A DNA stretch of 34,244 nucleotides, taken from positions 1 to 34,244 of the forward strand of contig WBTZ01000049.1 of assembly GCA_009026175.1 (NCBI GenBank). The letters run 5' to 3'. This stretch comes from Zoogloea sp. (GTDB lineage Bacteria; Pseudomonadota; Gammaproteobacteria; Burkholderiales; Rhodocyclaceae). Of this stretch, positions 25,685-34,003 are shown piece by piece. The position numbers and the translations under genes are program-made. The notes beneath the pieces were generated by a model. It made no database searches and was not told the origin of the DNA. It saw only the letters and a program-made list of their open reading frames with translations. Numbering within the stretch: the stretch's first letter is position 1; each line of letters begins with the position of its first letter.

Positions 25685-26638
25685 ATGAATATGGATCATG
25701 TCGATCGCGGGCTCCTCGAAGCCGTCGATGCCCGTACCAAGCTGGCGGGCTCCAACCGCATGGAAATCCTGCTGTTCTCCCTGGGAACCCAGGAGATCTT
25801 CGGGATCAATGTGTTCAAGGTCCGGGAGGTGTCCCGCACCCCCTTCATCACCAAGGCGCCCAACATGCCGAATGGTGTGGAGGGCCTGATTTCCCTGCGC
25901 GGCAACGTCATTCCGGTGCTGGCGCTGGCCAAGGTCATGGGCATCGCATCGCCCAGCGATCCCCTTGGCGGCTCGATGATGGTCACCGAGTACAGCAAGC
26001 GCACCCTGGGTTTCCTGGTCCACGAAGTGGACCGGATCATCCGGGTCGAATGGGACAAGGTCCGCGCGCCTGACAACGTGACGTCCGGTGCCCATCATTT
26101 CATTACCGCGATCACCGAGTTGCAGGATGGCAAGCTGGTCTCCATCCTGGACGTGGAGACGATCCTGGCCAGCACCTTCGGCGAAGCCGTCGTCGGCCAG
26201 ATCCACCCCCTCGAAGGCGGACACGACGTCAATCTCTTCTTCGTCGATGATTCGGCCGTGGCGCGCAAGAAAATTGCCGAAACCCTTGACAAGCTCGGCG
26301 TCCGCCACAAGCATGCCCTCAACGGCCTGGAGGCATGGACCCGGCTTGAGGGCATGGCCAATCACGCGCAACAACGGGGGGTGCCCCTGCGCGAAGAACT
26401 CAGCCTCATCCTGGTCGATGCGGAAATGCCGGAGATGGACGGTTACGTCCTCACCCGCAACATCAAGGCGGATGCCCGTTTCGAAGGCATTCCCGTCGTC
26501 ATGCATTCATCCCTGTCGTCGGAAGCCAACCGGGCGATGGGCAAGAGTGTCGGCGTCGACTCCTATGTCGCGAAGTTCGATGCCGATGTCCTGGCGGATA
26601 CCCTGCGCCCCCTGCTCATGCGGGCCTACCGGGATTGA
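25685..26638 (+). CDS. cheV: Chemotaxis protein CheV (second copy)
   Basis: This is a 317-residue paralogue of the preceding gene in tandem. Three close ATGs exist (25682, 25685, 25691); AGAGGA at 25674-25679 best serves 25685. The CheW domain has IFGINVFKVREVSRTP and ISLRGNVIPVLAL. The receiver has FVDDSAVARKK, ILVDAEMPEMDGY and VAKFD. Conserved start (ARTKLAGSNRMEILLFSLG) and overall sequence show a duplication, though they differ at many positions and so are not recent copies. They probably couple different receptor groups to the two CheAs; that is inference. cheY follows after 15 bases. Confidence 0.95.
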   Translation: MNMDHVDRGLLEAVDARTKLAGSNRMEILLFSLGTQEIFGINVFKVREVSRTPFITKAPNMPNGVEGLISLRGNVIPVLALAKVMGIASPSDPLGGSMMVTEYSKRTLGFLVHEVDRIIRVEWDKVRAPDNVTSGAHHFITAITELQDGKLVSILDVETILASTFGEAVVGQIHPLEGGHDVNLFFVDDSAVARKKIAETLDKLGVRHKHALNGLEAWTRLEGMANHAQQRGVPLREELSLILVDAEMPEMDGYVLTRNIKADARFEGIPVVMHSSLSSEANRAMGKSVGVDSYVAKFDADVLADTLRPLLMRAYRD

Positions 26639-26653
26639 ACGGAGATTTACAAC

Positions 26654-27052
26654 ATGTCGGACCCCAAAATGAAATTTCTTGTTGTTGACGATTTTTCGAC
26701 CATGCGGCGAATCGTTCGCAACCTGCTCAAGGAGCTCGGCTTCACCAACGTGGACGAGGCCGAGGATGGGCAGATCGCGTTGCAGAAGCTCAATTCCCTG
26801 CCCTTCGACTTCGTGGTGACGGACTGGAACATGCCGAACATGGACGGCCTGACCCTGCTCCAGAACATCCGTGCGACGCCTTCGCTGAAGCATCTGCCGG
26901 TGCTGATGATCACGGCCGAGGCGAAGAAGGAGAACATCATTGCAGCAGCCCAGGCAGGCGCGAGCGGTTACATCGTGAAGCCCTTCACCGCGGCGACCCT
27001 GTCCGAGAAGCTCGAGAAGATTTTCGAAAAGATGGGCAAGAAGGCCGCCTGA
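26654..27052 (+). CDS. cheY: Motor-binding chemotaxis response regulator CheY
   Basis: This is a 132-residue protein almost colinear with E. coli CheY. Numbered from this start, it keeps Asp12, Asp13, Asp57 ([11 protein letters not shown]), Thr87, Tyr106 (SGYIVKPF) and Lys109 at the same positions as E. coli numbering. The [17 protein letters not shown] stretch is nearly identical. It should bind FliM when phosphorylated and switch rotation. It forms a cheY-cheZ-cheA set with the next two genes. It is the likelier motor CheY of the two single-domain regulators in this window; the one at 8001 is more divergent. Confidence 0.97.
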   Translation: MSDPKMKFLVVDDFSTMRRIVRNLLKELGFTNVDEAEDGQIALQKLNSLPFDFVVTDWNMPNMDGLTLLQNIRATPSLKHLPVLMITAEAKKENIIAAAQAGASGYIVKPFTAATLSEKLEKIFEKMGKKAA

Positions 27053-27080
27053 CGGCTACCGACCAAGACGGAGCTTCATC

Positions 27081-27911
27081 ATGGCAAAACGTCTCAAATT
27101 TGATGAATCGGGCGACAGCGACGATCTGCAGGCCCTTTTCGACAGCATTGCGGGTACCCCGGCCGTTACACCTCAGCCGCATCTGGAGGTGGTTTCGCCG
27201 AAGACATCGTCGGGCGGCGACGATGACGAACTGCAAGCCCTTTTCGACACGGTGGCAAGCGAGTATGCATCCCCTGACGAGGCCGCGCCGGATGCCCCCG
27301 CGCACAGCTGTGACAAGGTTTTCAACCGTATCGGTGTAATGACCCGGCAACTCCATGACACCCTTCGCGAGCTCGGCTACGACCGCAGCCTGCAGGAGGC
27401 GGCCCACGCGATCCCTGATGCGCGCCAGCGTCTCACCTACATCGCCGAGATGACGGAGCAGGCGGCGAGCAAGGTGCTCAACGCCACCGACATCGCCAAG
27501 CCCATCCAGGACCGCACCGAGGCCGGCGCCCGTGCCCTGCAGGCTCGCTGGGACCGGCTGTACGCCAATCAGATGACGCCGGAAGAGTTCCGAGTGCTGG
27601 CGGGGGAAACCCGGGGTTTCCTCGGCGAGGTCGCCCAGGGAAGCCGGGAGACCGGTGCCCAGCTGATGGAAATCATGATGGCCCAGGATTTCCAGGATCT
27701 GACCGGCCAGGTCATCAAGAAGGTGGTCGATCTGGCCCAGGGCCTGGAAAAGCAGTTGCTGCAGGTGCTCATCGAGGCCATGCCTGCTGAGCGCAAGGCA
27801 GAAGCGCCGGATACCCTGATGAATGGTCCGGTAATCAATGCGGTAGGACGAGACGACGTTGTGTCCAGCCAGGAACAGGTGGACGACCTGCTGGAGAGCC
27901 TGGGTTTCTGA
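27081..27911 (+). CDS. cheZ: CheY phosphatase CheZ with long N-terminal extension
   Basis: This is a 276-residue protein, against 214 in E. coli. The catalytic motif QDFQDLTGQ is at 202-210, giving Asp206 and Gln210 as counterparts of E. coli Asp143 and Gln147. The C-terminal CheY-binding helix is EQVDDLLESLGF (last 12 residues). The extra roughly 60 N-terminal residues carry two copies of a short motif, DDLQALFDSI (14-23) and DELQALFDTV (49-58), joined by a flexible Pro/Ser linker. Both resemble FliM-type CheY-docking peptides (EIDALL) and the C-terminal CheZ helix, so more than one CheY could be bound. It is between cheY and cheA in one unit. Confidence 0.95.
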   Translation: MAKRLKFDESGDSDDLQALFDSIAGTPAVTPQPHLEVVSPKTSSGGDDDELQALFDTVASEYASPDEAAPDAPAHSCDKVFNRIGVMTRQLHDTLRELGYDRSLQEAAHAIPDARQRLTYIAEMTEQAASKVLNATDIAKPIQDRTEAGARALQARWDRLYANQMTPEEFRVLAGETRGFLGEVAQGSRETGAQLMEIMMAQDFQDLTGQVIKKVVDLAQGLEKQLLQVLIEAMPAERKAEAPDTLMNGPVINAVGRDDVVSSQEQVDDLLESLGF

Positions 27912-27950
27912 CCCGGCCGGTAGCGGGCTATCCCGCAAGGAGCGAATGCA

Positions 27951-29903
27951 ATGAGCGATTTTTCGGGGATGGAAGACCTCCTTCAGGACTTCCTCGTGGA
28001 GGCGGGAGATCTCCTGTCGGGTGTCGACAACAAGCTTGTGGACCTGGAGCGTGCCCCCAATGACACGGGGCTGCTCAACGACATCTTCCGCGGGTTCCAC
28101 ACCATCAAGGGCGGAGCCGGCTTCCTGAACGCTGCCGAACTCGTCACCCTCTGTCACCTGACCGAGAATCTGTTCGACAAGTTGAGGAACGGCGAACTGG
28201 AGATCACCCCGGAGGTGATGGACGTGATCCTGTCCTCCACGGGTGCCGTACGTGACATGTTCGGCTACCTCGAACAGGGTGTACAGCCCGGGGCGGCAGA
28301 TCCTCACCTCATCGAGAATCTCCGCCTTGCCATCGCCGGCAGCCTGTCCCATGAGGCCGCCGCACCGGCTGCACCCCCGGAGCCTGTCCGGGCTGCAGCG
28401 CCGCTCCGTGCCGTTGCAGCAGCCCCCGCTCCGGTGGCGGTTCCCGCAGCGGAACCTGACTGGAACGTCCTCTTCGAGACGGTGACCGGCACCGCCGTGG
28501 CGGCGCCCGCGGCTGCCGAACCGCCGCCTGTGCCGGTGGTCATGCACCAGTCGGATGACGAGCTCGCGCGCAAGTCTCCCGAGCAGATCATCAAGGCTGC
28601 AGTGGGCCGGCGTGTCACCGACAAGCCCGGTGCGTCCGGTCCGGTTGGCCGGCGCGACAGCGAGAAGCAGCGCGACAACTCCATCCGCGTGGATACGGCC
28701 CGCCTCGACCAGGTGCTCAACCTGTCCGGCGAAATCGGCCTCACCAAGAACCGGCTGAACGCGCTGCGCAGCGACATCCTGAACGGCCGCAATGACACCG
28801 AGACCCTGCATGCCCTCGATCTGGCGGTGAGCCAGCTCGACCTGCTGGTGTCCGACCTGCAGAACGCGGTCATGAAGACCCGCATGCAGCCGATCGGCCG
28901 CCTCTTCCAGAAGTATCCGCGGATCGCCCGTGACCTGGCCCGCAACCTCGGGAAGGACGTGGAGCTGGTGCTTTCCGGCGAAGAGACCGAGATCGACAAG
29001 ACGATGATCGAAGATCTCTCCGATCCCATCATCCACCTGATCCGCAACGCGGTGGACCACGGTGTCGAGGAAACCCAGGAGCGCCTCGCCAACGGCAAGC
29101 CTGAAAAATCCATCGTGCGCCTCGAAGCCCGTCAGGAAGGCGACCACATCGTCATCCTGGTGGCTGACGACGGTCGCGGCATGAACGCCGAGCGCCTGCG
29201 TGCCAAGGCCGTCGAGAAGGGTCTCATCACCGATGAGGAGGCCAACACCATGGACGAGCGCCAGAGCTTCAACCTGGTGTTCCTGCCCGGCTTCTCCATG
29301 GCCAGCCAGATCTCCGACGTGTCCGGCCGCGGGGTTGGCATGGACGTGGTGCGCACCAACATCCAGAAGCTGAATGGCTCCATCGAGATCCGTTCCAGCA
29401 TGGGCAAGGGCACCACCTTCATCATCAGCCTGCCGCTGACCCTGGCGATCCTGCCTGTCCTGCTGGTGCGCCTGGGCGAGCAGCCCTTTGCAGTGCCGCT
29501 TTCCATGGTCCGCGAGATCCTGCCGATCGAGCCCGCCGAGGTTCAGGAGGTGGGGGGGCGGGCAACCATGGTGGTGCGCGGCGAGGTGCTGCCCATCATG
29601 CCCCTGTCGTCGCTGCTGGGCTGGGATCCGGTTCAGACACCGGAGTACGGTGTCCTCATGCAGAGTGCGGAGCAGAGTTTCATTCTCGCCATCGACAGCT
29701 TTGCCGGTCGCGAAGATGCGGTGATCAAGTCTCTCGACGATTTCCGCCCGAAGGGCGTGGCCGGCGTGACCACCCTGTCCAATGGTCAGATCGTGCTGAT
29801 TCTTGACATGAAGGAATTGCTTGGCGCACTGGGCGACAGCCGCGGCGGCGTTTCCCGGCGGGCACTGCTGGCGGCCATGGATGTGCCCGCGCTGGCAGCC
29901 TGA
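27951..29903 (+). CDS. cheA: Chemotaxis histidine kinase CheA (second copy), Pseudomonas-type
   Basis: This is a 650-residue kinase. AAGGAG lies about eight bases upstream. P1 has His50 in FRGFHTIKGGAGF, a type close to P. aeruginosa CheA. I see no P2 domain between P1 and the dimerisation helix (about 243); instead there is a Pro/Ala-rich linker with DWNVLFETV at 170-178, similar to the repeated CheZ motif. P3 has VDTARLDQVLNLSGEIGL. The ATPase has N box (HLIRNAVDHGVE), G1 (ADDGRGMN), and G2 (GRGVGMDVVRTN). A CheW-like P5 ends the protein. All catalytic elements look intact. With cheY-cheZ upstream it forms a second chemotaxis core. No cheB or cheW follows. It differs clearly from the first CheA, so it is not a recent duplicate. 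Confidence 0.95.
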   Translation: MSDFSGMEDLLQDFLVEAGDLLSGVDNKLVDLERAPNDTGLLNDIFRGFHTIKGGAGFLNAAELVTLCHLTENLFDKLRNGELEITPEVMDVILSSTGAVRDMFGYLEQGVQPGAADPHLIENLRLAIAGSLSHEAAAPAAPPEPVRAAAPLRAVAAAPAPVAVPAAEPDWNVLFETVTGTAVAAPAAAEPPPVPVVMHQSDDELARKSPEQIIKAAVGRRVTDKPGASGPVGRRDSEKQRDNSIRVDTARLDQVLNLSGEIGLTKNRLNALRSDILNGRNDTETLHALDLAVSQLDLLVSDLQNAVMKTRMQPIGRLFQKYPRIARDLARNLGKDVELVLSGEETEIDKTMIEDLSDPIIHLIRNAVDHGVEETQERLANGKPEKSIVRLEARQEGDHIVILVADDGRGMNAERLRAKAVEKGLITDEEANTMDERQSFNLVFLPGFSMASQISDVSGRGVGMDVVRTNIQKLNGSIEIRSSMGKGTTFIISLPLTLAILPVLLVRLGEQPFAVPLSMVREILPIEPAEVQEVGGRATMVVRGEVLPIMPLSSLLGWDPVQTPEYGVLMQSAEQSFILAIDSFAGREDAVIKSLDDFRPKGVAGVTTLSNGQIVLILDMKELLGALGDSRGGVSRRALLAAMDVPALAA

Positions 29904-30056
29904 AGCTGAGGAGGTGTGGCGCTCAATTCACACAGTGAAACAGGTTGATGTGATTTAAAACGCGCCCATGGACGCGGCGGGCGGTTAGGATTGATTCCTG
30001 ATCGTCTGCCCGCGCGCCTTCCGCCGCCGGACCGGGGTCGGCAGAGGGGGGCTCTC
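29904..30056 (+). promoter_or_regulatory. AT-richer gap between the second cheA and the small DUF3135-like gene
   Basis: The gap has an AT-rich island at about 29924-29960 (CAATTCACACAGTGAAACAG and GTGATTTAAAAC), unlike the GC-rich surroundings. A TTCACA with a poor -10 is the only sigma-70-like candidate. It may hold a promoter for the DUF3135-like gene and flhB, since no FliA or sigma-54 match was found. There is no clear terminator. Confidence 0.3.
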
Positions 30057-30365
30057 ATGGGCAGTTTCGATTTCGAGTACTGGCGGCGTCTCGCAGAGAG
30101 CGATCCCAAGGCTTATTTCCAGCTTCGCGAGCGGACCCTGCAATCCTTCATCGCCCAGCATCCCGACCAGGCATCCTCCCTGTCCGAGCTCCAGGAGAGC
30201 ATCGACGCGGCGCGAGTGCTGGCTGGCACTCCGGTCCAGGCTTGCCGGGACATCATGGGGCAGGTTGGTGACCACCTCTCCCTGCTCTCCGTCCAGTTGG
30301 CCGACCTTCAGCGCGAGATGGCCAGCATCAAGAACTTCCTGGCTTCCCGGGCCAGGCTGCGCTGA
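30057..30365 (+). CDS. Small helical protein, DUF3135-like
   Basis: This is a 102-residue protein starting at ATG 30057 after GAGGGGGG; an in-frame start at 29991 is not supported. It begins FDFEYWRRLAESDPKAYFQLRERTLQSFI, the pattern of the DUF3135 family (FD ... LA ... DP ... F ... R). The rest is helical with no membrane segment or catalytic motif. The family is of unknown function. Its place between a cheA and flhB suggests a link to flagellar or chemotaxis proteins, by context only. No function is claimed. Confidence 0.7.
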   Translation: MGSFDFEYWRRLAESDPKAYFQLRERTLQSFIAQHPDQASSLSELQESIDAARVLAGTPVQACRDIMGQVGDHLSLLSVQLADLQREMASIKNFLASRARLR

Positions 30366-30473
30366 CTGAGGACGGGCTGGCGGAATAGCCCGGCCAAACT
30401 CCTCCTGTTCCGCCCCCGCCGTCCTGCCGGACGGAGGTATCCTCTTGCCGTCATCACTACCGGTTAGCCTTTC

Positions 30474-31628
30474 GTGGCCGACGACAGCGACCTCGAGAAA
30501 ACAGAACCAGCCTCAGGCCGGCGGCTGGAGCAGGCAAGGGAAGAAGGGCAGGTCCCGCAGTCCAGGGAGCTGGCCACCTTCATCCTGCTGATCGTCGGCG
30601 TGACCGCGCTCTATGTGCTCGGCCGTTGGGGAGGGCACCGGCTGATGCACATGCTGCGCACCGGGCTCAGTTTCGAGCGGGCGCAGGCCTTCGACGCGAC
30701 CGGCATGATCATCGCCCTTTACGACGTGGCGATGGAGGGCCTGATGACCGTGGCGCCCTTGCTGATTGCCCTCGTGATGGCAACCCTGGTCGCTCCCTTC
30801 GTGATGGGGGGCTGGGTTTTCTCGACCAACATCCTTCGTTTTGACCTGAGCCGGCTGAACCCGATGCAGGGGCTGGGGCGGATGTTCTCCACCCATGGCC
30901 TCGCCGAACTGGTCAAGGCGTCCTTGAAGGCCGCAGTGGTGGGCGGTGTCGGCACCTGGGTGGTGTGGCGGGAGCGTGACCACCTGTTCGGTCTGATGCT
31001 GCAGCCCCTGGAAGCGAGCATGGACGAGTTTGCCAGCCTGGTCCTCTTCGCGACCCTGCTGATCATCTCCAGCCTGGCCCTGCTGGCGGCCATCGATGTG
31101 CCCTATCAGTTGTGGGAATACCACCGCAAGTTGCGCATGAGCAAGGAGGAGCTGCGCCAGGAAAGCAAGGAGCAGGAAGGTGACCCGCAGATCAAGGCGC
31201 GCATCCGGGCGGCCCAGCGGGAGATGTCGCGCAAGCGCATGATGGCGCAGGTGCCGAAGGCCGACGTGGTGGTGACCAACCCGACCCACTATGCCGTAGC
31301 CCTCAAGTACGACCCGGAAAAGTCCGGTGCTCCGGTGGTGGTCGCCAAAGGTATGGATATCATGGCCCAGAGCATCAGGGAGCTGGCCAAGGAGCATGGC
31401 GTTCCCATCCTGGAGGCGCCGCCGCTGGCACGTGCCCTGTACGCCAACTGCGAGCTGGACCAGCAGATTCCGGCGGCGCTCTACACGGTGGTGGCCGAGG
31501 TGATGGCCTGGGTCTTCCAGCTCAACCACTGGATTGCCGAGGGTGGGCTGCCCCCTGAGCAGCCCGGCAGCCTGGCGGTGCCACCCGGGCTTGACCCCGC
31601 CGCGGGAGATCCGGAGGCGGCTCGCTGA
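30474..31628 (+). CDS. flhB: Flagellar export apparatus protein FlhB
   Basis: This is a 384-residue membrane protein. The start is GTG 30474 with no clear ribosome site; no in-frame ATG fits better, and the N-terminal part (ADDSDLEKTEPASGRRLEQAREEGQ) is typical of FlhB. Four membrane helices lie between residues 30 and 210. The cytosolic part has the self-cleavage site Asn269-Pro270 in TNPTHYAVALKY, the same number as in Salmonella, which lets FlhB switch export from hook to filament proteins. A Pro-rich tail of about 30 residues ends the protein. flhA follows after 68 bases. A hairpin CCGTCC/GGACGG at 30419-30434 in the leader has no T run. Confidence 0.96.
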   Translation: MADDSDLEKTEPASGRRLEQAREEGQVPQSRELATFILLIVGVTALYVLGRWGGHRLMHMLRTGLSFERAQAFDATGMIIALYDVAMEGLMTVAPLLIALVMATLVAPFVMGGWVFSTNILRFDLSRLNPMQGLGRMFSTHGLAELVKASLKAAVVGGVGTWVVWRERDHLFGLMLQPLEASMDEFASLVLFATLLIISSLALLAAIDVPYQLWEYHRKLRMSKEELRQESKEQEGDPQIKARIRAAQREMSRKRMMAQVPKADVVVTNPTHYAVALKYDPEKSGAPVVVAKGMDIMAQSIRELAKEHGVPILEAPPLARALYANCELDQQIPAALYTVVAEVMAWVFQLNHWIAEGGLPPEQPGSLAVPPGLDPAAGDPEAAR

Positions 31629-31696
31629 GCGGCCGCCGAATTGAGCGGTAAATCCCTGTTTCTTCCGGCCTTTCCGAGGCCTCGTGGAGGAGGACC

Positions 31697-33799
31697 ATGT
31701 CGACCATGAATGGTAGTCTGAACCTCCGCGCGCTCTTCTCACCCGGCAACATCCGACAGTTGGCCGGGCCGCTTCTCATCGTGCTGATCCTGGCGATGAT
31801 GGTGCTGCCCCTGCCGGCCTTCGCCCTCGACCTGATGTTCACCTTCAACATCGCCGTGTCGGTGATGGTGATGCTGGTGGCGATGTACACGAAGCGGCCC
31901 CTCGATTTCTCCGTCTTTCCGACCGTCCTGCTGGTCACCACCCTGCTGCGCCTGTCCCTAAACGTGGCCTCCACCCGGGTCGTCCTGCTGGAGGGGCATA
32001 CCGGGCCCGATGCGGCCGGCAAGGTCATCGAGGCCTTTGGCCACTTTCTGGTGGGCGGCAACACCGCGGTCGGCCTGGTGGTCTTCATCATCCTCACGGT
32101 GATCAACTTCGTGGTGATCACCAAGGGTGCCGGGCGGATCGCTGAAGTGGGTGCCCGCTTCACTCTGGATGCCATGCCGGGCAAGCAGATGGCCATCGAC
32201 GCCGACCTCAACGCCGGCCTGATCGACGAGAAGGAGGCCAAGCGGCGGCGGATGGAGACCTCCCAGGAGGCCGACTTCTACGGTGCCATGGACGGTGCGT
32301 CGAAGTTTGTGCGCGGTGATGCCGTGGCCGGCATCCTGATCCTCGGCATCAACGTGGTCGGCGGGCTGATCGTCGGTGTCCTGCAGCACAACATGGAGCT
32401 GGCCCAGGCGGCCACCAACTACACCCTGCTCACCATCGGCGACGGCCTGGTTGCCCAGCTGCCGGCCCTGATCATCTCCGTGGCGGCAGGCCTGGTGGTG
32501 TCCCGCGTCGGGGATGAAGGGGACATGGGCTCCCAGGTCATCGGCCAGGTCTTCTCGAATCCCCAGGTCCTGATCCTGACGGCAGCCATTCTCGGCGTCC
32601 TGGGGCTGATCCCGGGCATGCCGAACTTCGTGTTCCTGCTGATCGCATCCGGTCTCGGCTACATGGCGTGGCGGGGCGGCGTGCGGCCGGTGGAACAGGA
32701 AGAGGTCGGGGCGGCTGCGCCGGCTGCCGCGCCAGTGGTGCCGGCGGAGAGCCAGGAGGCCAGCTGGTCGGATGTGACACCGGTGGATGTCCTGGGTCTG
32801 GAGGTGGGCTACCGCCTGATCCCGATGGTGGACAAGGGGCAGGATGGCGAGCTGCTTAAGCGTATCCGTGGCCTGCGCAAGAAGTTTGCCCGTGACATCG
32901 GCTTCCTGGCGGCTCCGGTGCACATCCGGGACAACTTGGAGCTCAAGCCGAATGCCTACCGGATTGTGCTGAAGGGGGTGGAGATCGGCGTCGGCAGCGC
33001 CTTCCCGGGGCAGTTCATGGCGATCAATCCGGGCCGGGTGTCGGGGCCGCTCAGCGGGCGTGAGACCACCGACCCGGCTTTTGGCCTGCCCGCGGTGTGG
33101 ATCGATGCCGCCCAGCGGGAGCAGGCCCACGCCCTCGGCTATACCGTGGTGGATGCCAGTACCGTGGTGGCCACCCACCTCAATCACCTGATCCTCAGTC
33201 ATGCGTCGGAGCTGCTTGGCCGCATCGAGACGCAGGCCCTGCTCGATCACATCTCCAAGGAAACGCCCAAACTGGTGGAAGATCTGGTGCCCAAGCTGCT
33301 GCCCCTGGCTTCGGTGCAGCGGGTGCTGCAGAACCTCCTGGACGAGGGCGTCAATATCCGCGACATGCGGACCATCATCGAGGTCCTGGCCGAGCACGCC
33401 CCGCGGGTCCAGGATCCCCTGGAGCTCACCACGCGGGTGCGCCAGTCCCTCGGCCGTGCCATCGTCCAGGGGCTCTTCCCGGGCAATGGCGAGGTCCAGG
33501 TCATGGCGCTCGACCCGGGGCTCGAGCGTGTCCTCATGCAGGCGATGGCCGGCGGCGGGCCGGACGGCGGTGCCATCGAGCCGGGCCTGGCGGATACCTT
33601 GCTGCGGGAAACCGCTGCCGCGGCCATGCGTATGGAAGATACCGGCCTGCCCCCGGTCCTGCTGGTGCCGGCGCCGCTGCGCTGGCTGCTGTCCCGCTTC
33701 CTGCGCCGTGCTGTCCCCAGCCTCAAGGTGGTGGCCAATTCCGAAGTCCCCGAGACCCGCCTGATCCGCGTGTCGGCCCTGATCTCCGCAAACGGTTGA
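31697..33799 (+). CDS. flhA: Flagellar export apparatus protein FlhA
   Basis: This is a 700-residue protein. GGAGGAGG is just upstream of ATG 31697. About eight membrane helices fill residues 20-320. The FHIPEP family signature is visible (LRLSLNVASTRVVLLEGH), as is the cytosolic FHIPEP loop with AMDGASKFVRGDAVAG. The Asp of that loop belongs to the proton-coupled export mechanism. A Pro/Ala-rich linker (about 330-350) joins the cytosolic export domain, which forms the nonameric ring that docks chaperone-substrate pairs. Length agrees with Salmonella FlhA (692). It is followed by a 204-base gap and flhF. Confidence 0.97.
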   Translation: MSTMNGSLNLRALFSPGNIRQLAGPLLIVLILAMMVLPLPAFALDLMFTFNIAVSVMVMLVAMYTKRPLDFSVFPTVLLVTTLLRLSLNVASTRVVLLEGHTGPDAAGKVIEAFGHFLVGGNTAVGLVVFIILTVINFVVITKGAGRIAEVGARFTLDAMPGKQMAIDADLNAGLIDEKEAKRRRMETSQEADFYGAMDGASKFVRGDAVAGILILGINVVGGLIVGVLQHNMELAQAATNYTLLTIGDGLVAQLPALIISVAAGLVVSRVGDEGDMGSQVIGQVFSNPQVLILTAAILGVLGLIPGMPNFVFLLIASGLGYMAWRGGVRPVEQEEVGAAAPAAAPVVPAESQEASWSDVTPVDVLGLEVGYRLIPMVDKGQDGELLKRIRGLRKKFARDIGFLAAPVHIRDNLELKPNAYRIVLKGVEIGVGSAFPGQFMAINPGRVSGPLSGRETTDPAFGLPAVWIDAAQREQAHALGYTVVDASTVVATHLNHLILSHASELLGRIETQALLDHISKETPKLVEDLVPKLLPLASVQRVLQNLLDEGVNIRDMRTIIEVLAEHAPRVQDPLELTTRVRQSLGRAIVQGLFPGNGEVQVMALDPGLERVLMQAMAGGGPDGGAIEPGLADTLLRETAAAAMRMEDTGLPPVLLVPAPLRWLLSRFLRRAVPSLKVVANSEVPETRLIRVSALISANG

Positions 33800-34003
33800 C
33801 CCTGCGCCTTGCCGGGCCGGTAGTGGCCGGGTTCCTGTCCCCGATTTCTTTTCCGCAGGAAGCGGAAGCATTGCAGAAAGGGGAATAGCGCCCTAAAACC
33901 CGTCTTTTCCGGGGGATCGATTTTCTTTCCCGTGGAGATAATCGAAGCTACCGAAGTGCCCATCATGGGCCCATGAAAGCCTTCGTACCCCGGAGACAGG
34001 AGC
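33800..34003 (+). promoter_or_regulatory. flhA-flhF gap with overlapping palindromes
   Basis: This 204-base stretch has no gene. GCCCAT-C-ATGGGC (33958-33970) and CATGGGCCCATG (33964-33975) overlap, giving three copies of a GCCCAT half-site. GATAAT at 33937-33942 looks like a -10 box, but no -35 fits at 16-18 bases. GGAG at 33992-33995 serves flhF. I see no FliA or sigma-54 promoter. Confidence 0.3.

Noticed and set aside
30419-30434. Terminator before flhB (CCGTCC-TGCC-GGACGG)
   Set aside because: No T run after the stem, and it lies close to the flhB start.
33894-33921. FliA promoter before flhF (TAAAACCC with GGGATCGATT)
   Set aside because: The -10 part matches in few positions at the correct 11-base spacing.
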